Shown: one piece after another, positions 12,401-24,400 of the stretch
Layout: every line of letters begins with the position of its first letter
Position numbering within the stretch: the stretch's first letter is position 1
Assembly: GCF_039555335.1 (NCBI RefSeq)
Contig: NW_027305496.1
Location: 186,001 to 250,000, forward strand
DNA from: Amphiura filiformis
Taxonomy: Eukaryota > Echinodermata > Ophiuroidea > Amphilepidida > Amphiuridae
Length of the DNA stretch: 64,000 nucleotides
Direction: 5' to 3'
The notes under the pieces: generated by a model
Databases searched by the model: none
Told to the model about the DNA's origin: nothing
Seen by the model: only the letters and a program-made list of their open reading frames with translations
Translations under genes and position numbers: made by a program

Positions 12401-15400
12401 CACGCTTCCTTTGCACTCCTCTAACTCAAGAACCGAAGTAGCCTTGGGGTCCATACTTGGTATACTGATGGCCCATGACCCCTAAAAATTTCCTGGGGTA
12501 GCCTCGACCCCAGAGGGCAAAGGTCATGGGCTACAGGGGGCAATATGTGTAAAATTTCAAACAGCTCTAGCTCAAGAACTATAGTGCCCTTAGGGTTCAT
12601 ACTTGGTATAATGATGACCCATGACCCCTAAATGTAACCTATGGTAGCCACGACCCCAGAGGTCAAAGGTCATAGGCTACAGGGAGCAATATGTGTAAAC
12701 TTTAAAACAGCTTTAGCTCAAGAACTATAGCGCCCTCAGGGTTCATACTTAGTACAACGATGGCCCATGACCCTTAGATATTTTCTGCAGTAACATCGAC
12801 CCCAGAGTTCAAAGGTCATGGGCTACAGGGGGCTATATATGTGTAAAATTTCAAACACCTCTAGCTCAGGAACTACAGCGCCCTCAGGGTTCATACTTGG
12901 TACAATGATGACCCATGACCCTAGCTGTATTCTATGTTAGCCGCATCCCCAGAGGTGTAGCGCAATAGGTAGTATTTTGTTAGCTACCTGTGTTTTCAAT
13001 GATAAAAGTCTGAATCGTACGTCAAGGAAACTCATCACTTGACAAAAACTCCCTGAAAAGTGAATGTGTAGGCATTTTGATTTTGGTTCCTTGGACCACC
13101 TCAAAAGGTTGTCATGATGGGACAAGGGGTGTGGTTGGTTAATGGGTGGGGTATTAGAGAGAGTGTGGTCCAGGCTGGTGGTATTTTAGAGAGAGCGAGG
13201 GTCTGATGGGGTATAAGAGAGAGTGAAGGCTTGGTAGGGTATTAGAGAGAGTGTGTGCTAGTCTGGTGGTGTTTTAGAGAGATTGATGGTCTGATGGGGT
13301 ATAAGAGAGAGTGAAGGCTTGGTAGGGTATTAGAGAGTGTGTGGGCCAGTCTGGTGGTGTTCTAGAGAGTGAGTGTATAGTGAGTATAAGAGAGAGTGAA
13401 GGCTTGGTGGGGTATTAGAGAGAGTATGGGTCAGTCTGGTGATATTTTAGAGCGAGTGAGTGTCTGATGGAGTATAGAGGAAGGGGGTTAGGTGTGGTCA
13501 CGGGCATAGATATTCGTGTTTGGTAAAACACATTACTGTGGCATCTAGTTATCTATGCCCGTGGAACGGTGGCATAGATATTGTATTTGTTCTGTTTAGT
13601 CTTCTCCTTCTCCTTCTTCTTCTTCTTCTCAAGATCACTTTTTGCACTCCTCTAGCTCAAGAACCAAAGTAGCCTCGGGGCCCAAACTTGGTATAGTGAT
13701 GGCCCGTGACCCCTAGCATCATCCTAGGGTACCCCCGACCCCAGAGGTCAAAGGTCGTGGGCTACAGGGGCAATATGTGTAAAATTTCAAACGGCTCTAG
13801 CTCAAGAACTATAGCGCCTCTGGGTTCATACTTAGTATATAGATGGCCCATGACCCCTAGATGTAACTTAATGTAGCCTCGACCCCAGAGGTCAAAGGTC
13901 ACAGGCTACAGGGGCCAATATGTGTAAAAAATAAAAACTGCTCTTGCTCAAGAACTATAAGCGCCTCAGGGTTCATGCTTGGTACAATGATGACCCATGA
14001 CCCTTAGATATTTCCTGCAGTAACATCGACCCCAGAGGTCAAAGGTCATGGGCTACAGTGAGCAATATGTGTAAAATTTCAAACAGCTGTAGCTCAAGAA
14101 CTACAGCGCCCTCAGGGTTCATATTTGGTACAATGATGACCCATGACCCTTGATGTATTCTATATTAGCCGCATCCCCAGAGGTCAAAGTCTAAAGACTT
14201 TAAAATGCAAAATTGCTAAAACATATTAACACAGTGTAGCGCAATAGGTAGTATTTTGTTAGCTACCTGTGTTTGCAATGATAACGGTCTGAATCGTACG
14301 TCAAGAAAACTGATCACTTGACAAAAACTCCTTAAAAGGGAATGTGTAGGCATTTTGATTTTGGTTCCTTGGACCACTTCAAAAGGTTTTCATGATGGGA
14401 CAAGGAGGGTGCTTGGTTAAGGGGTGGGATCACGGGCATAGATATTCGTGTTTGGTCAAACACAAGTGGTTTCTAGTTTATGTTTGTGAATAGGGGAAGG
14501 GGGTTAGGTGTGGTCACGGGCATAGATATTCGTGTTTGGTAAAACACATTACTGTGGCATCTAGTTTGTTTTGTTTTCGATATATTTAATGTAAAAAAGA
14601 CACAAAATATGAATTATATGATATGGGATTTTAAAGGAACATTGACTCAGGTCTGATGAGTCCTGTTGGGGAAAATATGTTTATCATATTCTTGACTCTT
14701 TTTTTCTCTCTTTCATTTGACACCAGTGTTGTAGGTCTCGAGACCAGGTCTCGGTCTCGAGACCATCTCGAGACCTGGTTTTGCAGGTCTCGGGTCTCGG
14801 ATGTCAAGGTCTCGGTCTCGGACCTCAAAAGTCTCGGTCTCGGACCTCAAAAGTCTCCGTCTCGGACGTTTTTTAGTTCGAGACCTGTCGAGACCTGAAG
14901 AAAAAGATTTGACTTTCTGTTGTTGATCATTACTTTTTCCTTACCCTAAATTTCAATGAATGTTGAAGAAATTGTTAAGAATAAAGATACAGAAATCATT
15001 TTTATGATACTGACATGTATGAGGTTAGGGATTTAACAATATGTGGAATTATAAATGACTCAAAAGTGAGCTAATGCTTCCGCCGCCACTCTGATTAAGC
15101 TGGGGTGGGGTACTCAGTACAGTACAAATGGCCATATGGGGGACGTGCTGCAAACATGGGTAGCAATTTCAGCCTTTCGGTATATCAATGACCTCCTTTT
15201 TTCTAGACCAAAAATGGATCTTAGGATGGGTCCTTTTTTTCTCAATTTTGCCTCCACTATAGCCAACATTTTTGAAAATTTCACAAAATTTGGAGGAAAA
15301 GTTGCAAAAATTAAGACACATTTTGTTAAATTCGGGTCCATTTTGGTACATTGATGGGTCTCCTTTCAAATTCCCAGCTGCACACCCCTACCCAAACCAA

Positions 15401-18400
15401 ACTTGAGTATCCCCCGGGATTAAACCAAGGTCTCGGTCTCGGTCTTGGTCTCGGAACTTAGAGGTCTCGGTCTCGGAAGGGGTGGTCTTGGTCTCGGAAG
15501 GGTTGGTCTTGGTCTCGGTCTCGATCTCGGACGGGCAGGTCTTGGTCTCGGTCTCGGACATAGAGGTCTTGACTACAACACTGTTTGACACCACTCTGTG
15601 GTCTTATTTACCTTCTGCACATTTCAAGATTATGAAATTATGTTTATTATATACTGCAGGGGTCATACCTTCTTGGCATTTTGAGATATGAAATATACAG
15701 GTCTTATGATGAGTGTCACCCCCGGGTGGGAAAATATTTTTGCAATATTCTCTTTTTTTCCTTTCATTGACACCACTGCGGGGGTCATGCCTACTTGGCA
15801 TTTCGAGATATGAAAAGGACCCATATGAATATTGACCCGGGTCTTATGATGTCACCCCTGGGTGAGAAAATATTTTTGTTATATCCTTTACTTTTTTCTT
15901 TCTTTCAAAAGCACCCGGGTGGTCATACCGTCTTGGCATTTGGTCCATTTAAGATCAAAACGCGAGTAGGTAAGTAAGTTATTTTGACTAATATAATAGG
16001 CTGATACCATTGAATGGTTCAGTAAAAAAGTTTAGAAGTTGCTACCAGACTTGGAATTTTTGCATGTGAAGTCAATGATTTTTTTCCCGATTTTTTTAAA
16101 CAAAAAATATCTTACTCTCGTATGGTATACCGTTCATAATATTTTACCTCTGCAAAATTATTGCTATAAAAAATTATCAAGGGAATGCAGCCATTAAATG
16201 CACTGGCATTACCAGTATGTAAGCATGCATGGTGTTCAGAGATCAAGTGACTATTTAGTGGCTGTTCCATGTACTGCTGTGACCCAATTGAAGCAATTTC
16301 TATTTTATAAAATGCCCTCTCTCTGGAATTTGATACGGTTTAATGGTTTAAGGTAGTACTATAATTAAAGACAGAGATAAATGCAATTTATCGCGTCTGA
16401 TGTCACTGTCAATTACGATCCTTGATTGGTTTACACAGGTTAATCAGCGCAGTAAAGGAAGACCGATCTATCTGGTGCTGATCGGAGAAAAGGAATAGCA
16501 GCAAATGGCGAAAAAGTTCGTACTTTTACAAGGCAAAAACAGCTTTTCTAGGGATTGTGGACATGGTGCTTTCACCAAAGAAAGTTTCTTACTATAAAGC
16601 CCTAACTTTTGAGATGGTTTGCATGTCGAAAGGTGCAAAATCAACAATAAGGCGCCCGGTTATAAATCCGCGTTCAGCAAGTCATCATCACGACACTTGT
16701 AAACAAACCGTGCTCGAGTTTGATTGACAGGTGACGTCCAGACGCGATAAATTGTCTTTATCTTTGTCTTTCATTATACACCCCCTGATAAATTTTGTGA
16801 CTAATTTTGCATTTTTCTCAAAAAATAACTACACACTGGTTGTCTCATATCCCTGATACCGTACACACAATTCTTTTATAAAGCGCTGTTACATCTAGAC
16901 CACAGCGCATAAACAAATTCAAAACAAAAACACAATATAGCAAAACAAAGTGAGCGATAAAAACAGTCAACTTTTTGGGAAGAGATATGACTTCAGTAAT
17001 TTCTTGAAGACTGGTAATGAGTTTGCAGTACGAATGGTGATGGGTAAATTGTTCCACAGTCCAGGAGCAGCCAGAGAAAAAGCTTTATTTGCGACAGAGT
17101 GGAGAGATTTGGCATTTAATTTATGTACAGTAAGCCGTGTTGTATCTGAAGCAGAACAAAGTCCGGTACGTGATTGATGGTAAGGTGTGAAACAAGAAGC
17201 TAAATAACCTGGAGCATGTCCATTTAAGCATTTAAACACATATAGAAGTACTTTGAAATTAATGCGTTCTTTCACAGGGAGCCAGTGGAGTTGGTTTAAA
17301 AACAGAGTCGCATGATTTATGTATATTATAGGGGCAAGGAATCCAATTACTTCATTGAAATTTCAGTGATTCTAAAAAAGTGGTTCATTATATATGTTAA
17401 GAAATGAGGTACATTAACTTGTAACCGCTTGTTTTGAGTCAATGAAATTCCAGTTCAAAATTGGTCACAATAATTATTCATTTTGGCCAATCGGCAGGTA
17501 GTTCTCATGGGGTTAACTGGGTCATTTACAGGTATTCTTATTAACACCATCCTTGATTGGTTCAAAATTGGACACAATATTCATTTTGGTCAATCGGCAG
17601 GTAGTTCTCATGGGGTTAACTGGGTCAGTATTGCATTTGTTTATCTCACCTGCTTCTGTTTCTGCAGTTAAATCAGCCGTCACAAAGTTAGACGGAAATA
17701 ATCCTACACCGCGGAAATTTTCTCCTTTCCACCAATTTTGATCACTGTAAGGAAATGATAATTAATTTATTAATAAAGAATTAATTATAGAATAAAGGTT
17801 TTGTTTTTGGATGCTGTTGTACGCATCTATCTTCTCATATAACATGGGCAACATCATTATTTTAAGTAAATAGACAACAAGGCGAAGTCCAGTTGCCATA
17901 TAGTCATTTTCACGGTAAAGGGTGTAACTTTTGATTTTTAGGGTCAAAATTTCAAACCACTTAAATATGTTTCTGTTTACTGAAATCATGCATAGAAGCA
18001 ACTTAAATTCAAGTAAAATAATGTTTCAAGGCTTAAACCTTTTGATTTCTAATAAAAAATTTGACATTTGCATAACATTTTGGTTAAAATCTAAGAAAAA
18101 ATGTATTTTACATAACCTCAGAAAATTTTGACATGAAAGCTGGAATACATGTGAAATTCCATTCCAAAGTAAGGCAACACATGTAAATTAAATTGTATAC
18201 TATGTTTTGGTATGTTTGTAATTGTAGTTTTGAAAATTTTTAACGTCAATTGTCATTTACAATGGAAATTTCCAAACCGTAAACATATTTTTTAAGTTTT
18301 AATTGGGTTCCTAAAATAATTTGAATGTCTAACTTCATGTACAAATACTACTTGATGAAAGGAACCTCCCAGCCAAGTTTCACAGAAATTGGAGTTATTT

Positions 18401-21400
18401 TTTAGAATTGGCAATTCAAGCGATTTGTGTTTCGGAGGCTTCAGTTAACAACACAGGTGATCATAAAAGTAAAATATTTAGCTAACTACTACAAGTTGAC
18501 ATAAAAAATAGGTAAAAAATATCACAATTACCAATTTCATGCTTTGCTTCTAAGTATTGAATTTCAGTTGTGACAAAAATTAAATTATCACAGCAAGTCA
18601 TTTTTTTTGTTTCGAGGCTTCATGTTAACAATTGTTAAACATTGCAGAAGTAGTTTTTTGAAAACAACAGTGTTGGGATCATCTAAGCTGTTATTTTCTT
18701 GTGTGTATTGAATCAATAATTCTATGCGGCAGATATTGTAGATTTATCACACATTAATTTTTTCACCCATTTGTTAAGTATGGTGTTTTTTGCATGTGAA
18801 GCCTCCGAAACAGGCTTTTTAAGGTATCAGTATATTTTTCAAACATTAACCATAATGTCAATTTTTTTAAATTTATGACATTCTGCACATATCAAGTAAT
18901 AATTACAATGCAGATATCATTATGAAACACACCAATTTAGATATGCATAGATGATAATTAAGTTTACTGTTGTTTCGGAGGCTTCATTTGTTTCGGAGGC
19001 TTCAATTGTTAACGGAAAGTTTGTATTGGGTCCCATTTTCAAACGGTGATATATATCTCCACGATTTAAAAACATGTGACTTGAGGATCTACTTTGCTAC
19101 ATTTTGATAAATAGATTGGATGAGCTCTTTTATTTATATTTGCACAAGCTTGCTGAACAGTTTGTTTCGGAGGCTTCAAAAAGTTAACGGAAAAACGGCT
19201 ATTTGAAGTCAAGATTTTATAAAAATTTTAAAAGCTTGCAAATCGGCTAATTTTTGTTACCCATTTCAAGTTAAGATAACAACTGTTATAAATCAAGAAG
19301 AAGTGAAGAAATAACCAAGAATTATGAACCAAAGCTACACCCACAAAGTTTGTTAACAATTGTTAACGGAAAATGAAGCCTCGAAACGACAAATATCGAA
19401 GTCCGGTTCTCAAAAATACAGGGCCGTTCACAATTAAATCTAATGTGGCAGTGTTTACTGAACATATGACTGTACTTTCAGGATAAGAAAAATTATCCAT
19501 GAACTAACTGAAGAAAACACAGGGTTTTACAAAAATGTTACTGTTTTTTATAGTTTTTCAAAATGGCAATATTAAGTACATTTAAGCCTGCTAAAACTGA
19601 ACGCAGTAACTCCCAAAGCTGATTATGCTACCCAAGGTAGCTGCTAACTAGATGACTTATGTGGCCAAAAATTATGGAATTCTGTGGCTTTATTAGAACA
19701 CTACGGATTAAAATGTTAAAAATCCAAAGTTACACCCTTTACCGTGAAAATGACCATATATGAATTTTTTCCTTCATTTTTAAAATATACCTTAAAATAT
19801 CAACTTTCTAGATTTGTGTCTTTAGAGCACAAATATGCAATTTTTGTCAATTTTGACACTTAGGGTAAGTTGTTATGGTGGACCGAAAAAAAAATTGGCA
19901 TGGAAAATAAAATTTGGCACTTTTCTCAAAAACTGTTCATTTTTGCAGAAATCTGCCATGCTAGTTGGATTCCTTGTATCATTTCCTTTCTGAAAATGTA
20001 TACTTTTATGTACGTATCATCGTTACTTTTAAAGACACAATACAAAACAATGTCTAATATTTCCCACTTCTAGTGATCCTGCCTGCCCTCTTAAGGGTTG
20101 TGCAACATCCCATACACCCAAGTGTGTTTGAGTAAAAATGTAAATAAATGGGCGAGGTGCAGTGGGGCCCATTATTTCAATGCTTTTACTGCCAAGCCCA
20201 TTATGCATAATAAAAGGAAGTCGCTAAATCTTGTCCAGAAGCAGGCTCCGAGATGCTTTCACTTTCAGCTCTGATTTTTTCGTACATTGATCGGGTACAT
20301 ATTGCCATTAAACCATCTGACGTTCATTTTTGCAAAACTATTCAATCACTATGGAAATAACAAAAAAAGTGGTAGGTTGCTAGGCCGTTGAGGTCAATAA
20401 CCTTACGGCTCAGGTCATGACCAAAAACGCGTCAAATGCACGCGCGTGATTAGTGGCGTGTCACACACCCTGACACGTACTGCGTCTAGGTGTATAGGTC
20501 GCTCGCCGTAGATAGGTCGCTCGCTGCAGATGGTTGTCCGAGGGGGGGGGGTGTGTCCACTCAGAATTGGACACTTGATCAAAATAAAGGCCTAGGCCTA
20601 ATTGAAGCCATTTCGGGGCCGTTTTGTTGTTATCATTGCTTTAAAGTGTACAGGTGTCCAAAACAGAAGCCAAAACGGACACCTCTTTATCCATACGCAG
20701 TGGTTGTCTTGGGGGGGCTGAGTATTTGAAAAGAAAATCAAAATAAAGGCTCAATTGAAGTACCATTTTGACACTAATGTTGTTATCATCGTTTAAAACG
20801 TAAGTGTATCTGAGGGGGGAGGGGGATGTGGCCCCCTTAGTAGGCACTCTAAAGAATTCAAAATAAAGACCCAATTGAAGCCATTTCGCGACTTTGATTA
20901 TTGTTATCGGATGTCCCAAAGTGGCACTTCTTATCTATACGCGGAGGGAGGGTGTCTGATGGAGGGTGCACCCGGGGGGAGGGCACTAGAATATGAAAGT
21001 ATCGTAGGCCTACCTGTAACTACCGGAGTATGACACTAGGGTCCGTATGCACAAAAGAGCGAGACAGGGTCTAAAGTTAGACCAGGTCTAACCGGAATTA
21101 AGTTCCACCAGGAATGGTCCTTTACTCTTATTCCTTCCTAGAGTAGCTAGCACATTCTAAAGATTTTAATGCAACGTTCAAAAATAATACAAAATAACTT
21201 AAGCAAATGTAAAGGAAAATGTCTTTTCTCATGGTACTAAATTCCACTTAGACCAGGTCAACCTTTAAACCCGGTCTAACTCTTTTGTGCATACGGACCT
21301 AGGGGTCTATCGAAGGCGATTATGGTCAAAAATGGGGTCATTCAGTGGGGCTCCAAGAAAATGTGTGAGAACGCTAAAAGTGTCATTAACCGTAAAATAT

Positions 21401-24400
21401 AACTTTCTGAGCAACGTTTTGTGAAAATTTGCCTTTTTGCAGATTTGGTGTAAATTTCTATTAAAAAAGGGGGTAATTAGGTGTAAGCTGGTGAAAAAAG
21501 GGGATATTGGGTGACAGAATTTGCAAAATAAATGTGACGGGGATTGAGTGAGTAACAACATTATCATGCACAGATCTGGATATTCATTTAAATAAACGTT
21601 TAGCTTCTATAGGCTACATGACAGGAGCTAACATGTGGGCTAACATGATTATCAACATCTGATTATTACTGGATGAATAATCTACACCAATATAGCATAA
21701 TTATCATCACCGTTTACCATGTTTACTAACCAGTCCCGTTTACCAACCAATCCCGTTTACTAACCGCTCCCGTTTACTCAACTAGCGGGGACCCGCGCGA
21801 AGCGCGGGTCTCCCGCTAGTTATGCATAATTACAAGAAATTGTAACCCTTTCTATTCTAAAATACCCAAAAGTAATGTGATTTTGTGCAAAAAATACTAA
21901 ATATGGTGCAAGTAAAGCAAAGTAATAGCGCTTATCGCCAGAAAATTGATGGGGTAACCACTCGTTATATAATATGGAAACTTTAAGCCACTACTTAAAA
22001 TAACAGGAGAAAAGTGTGGTCTATTAATCTGTTAATCATGTTCAGAACATATCCAGAATATACCTCACAACCCACATTAAGGCCACAAGGTATGATCTTT
22101 TAAAATGAGTTTGGTCAATTTTTTTCAAATATGATTGATTTTTTTTGACATACATGTCCCAACTTACACCTAATTGAATCAGCCAAATGTACTGTGTTTC
22201 TAGGACAACGGAGCAGGTTTGAATTAAAGTCATAAATCTAAGTAAGAGAGTTTTCTATTTTCATTTTTCATGCTCTCCTACAAATTCTTTCAAGGAGTTT
22301 TAGAGCATTTACAATGGAATGAATGAGAATAGAATAGAGAATGGGAAACTAAGGAGAGATAAAATTCACTCTCCTATATCAGATTTAAGGAGAGCAGTTG
22401 ACAGCGATTGCTCTCGCTCTCCTCAAAAGGCAGTACCTGTTAGATTGACTTAAAATGACCAGAAAACTTTCCTGACAGTTGTTACTAATAATATTTGGTA
22501 AAGAATAACCAAATTAGAATTTGACCGAAACCATATCTGAAGGCTATCAGGTTGGCAATAGAGCATAGCAAACAAGCATTTTGAATAATGTACCCTCTGT
22601 GTAATAGAATAGTAAATAGCTTGCCCATCATGTTTCCTTTTTTCAACAATTCTGAATGAGAAACATATAATATTCCATTTTACCTGGCCTCATTATTCTC
22701 TAGTTACCATGGTGACAATCACTGGGAGTAAAATTACACTTGCCTGTTGTCTAAAACACTTAGAATCAATTCTTCTCATTTAAAGGTAACCTTGTAAATC
22801 TTACCTGTCGTCTAAAACACTAATTATTTCTCCAGATTTAAAGGTAAGCTCATTATCTTCTGCTGCTTCAAAATCATAGAGTGCTTTGACCTTCCTGGGC
22901 TCCTTTTTGACAGGTTGCTGGACGGGTGCTACGCTAGCATAAGAACTGGCAGACGGGTAGAGACTGCCAGAACTACTAGCTGATTTCTTGTTCTCTTGGA
23001 GAGACAGTTGAATAGCTGGAAATAATAAATAAAGAACAAAAAGGTTGTACTACTTCAGCATTTAAAAGAAAGTTCAATAGTTAGTACCTAATAGTCATGA
23101 CTAGGCCATTCCAGTTGAAATCCATACACCCCTATGGAATATATGAATTTAACCTTTTACACAGGGGGTGTAAATTTCAAGTCACCCATTCACCTGATTC
23201 AGGAGATCCCCCAAGATTGTTGCTAACTGGCACTGGTTTAGGGGTTGGTGTGCTGCTACTGGAGACACTACATCCCTCCCCTAACTCCCCTCCTCCCCAC
23301 CCCTGAACTACAGGCCTAATGATGATAACACTAACACTATACCTTTGGCTATATCATCCTCTTCTTGTTGTGAAGACACAACATCAGGATTGTTGCTAAC
23401 TGGCACTGGTTTAGGGGTCAGTGTGCTGTTACTGGAGATACTACATCCCTCCACCCCAACTCCCCTCCTCCCCACCCCTGAACTACATGCCTAATGATGA
23501 TAACACTATACCTTTGGCTATATCGTCCTCTTCTTGTTGTGAAGACACAACATCAGGGTTGTTGCTAACTGGTGCTGGTTTAGGGGTCGGTGTACTGCTA
23601 CTGGAGACACTACACCCCTCCCCCAACTCCCCTCCTCCCCACCCCTGAACTACTGTCTGGCCTAATGATGATAACACTAACACTATATACCTTTGGCTAT
23701 ATCGTCCCCTTCTTGTTGTGAAGACACAACATCCGGATTGTTGCTAACTGGCACTGGTTTAGGGGTCAGTGTGCTGCTACAGGAGATACTACATCCCTCC
23801 ACCCCAACTCCCCTCCTCCCCACCCCTGAACTACAGGCCTAATGATGATAACACTAACACTATACCTTTGGCTATATCGTCCTCTTCTTGTTGTGAAGAC
23901 ACAACATCAGGATTGGTGCTAACTGGTGCTGGTTTAGGGGTCGGCGTGCTGCTACTGGAGAAATCATACCCTTCTTGCTTCAAGCTGGTATACAGCTGAA
24001 CTAAGAGACTTAGCACAGCGTCTGATTTGAAATCACCCTCTGCCCATTCTTTCACTAGCTGCCGCAGTTTTTCGGATACTTTGGGATGACCCTGGAGTTG
24101 AAAATTATAAAAACAAATACAGGGATATATAAAGCATGACTTTATGATCCACACGGATTTCCAGGCACTGTTGTAGCGCTCAAAATACAATAAGCCAAAA
24201 AATTAAGGTACCAGTTATGTTCACCCCTGTATATCCTAAACAAAGACAGATCCATCAAAATTAAAACATACAGTCAATACCTGTACTTTTTAGCTCTAAT
24301 TTAAGACCTTATTTGTTGAAATTGGTTGAAAATTAAAGAAACGGTGATATCAAACCTAAGGAAGAAACAAAATCAAAAGTTGCAATTTTGTGTTTTAATC

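Noticed and set aside
17903..19754. CRISPR-like array from the repeated 14-mer
   Set aside because: Spacing is irregular, orientation is mixed, the repeat is too short and the genome is clearly animal.
23219..23790. Exon 5 copies as functional cassette exons
   Set aside because: No pyrimidine tract precedes them and the available AG sites give the wrong phase, with stops soon after.
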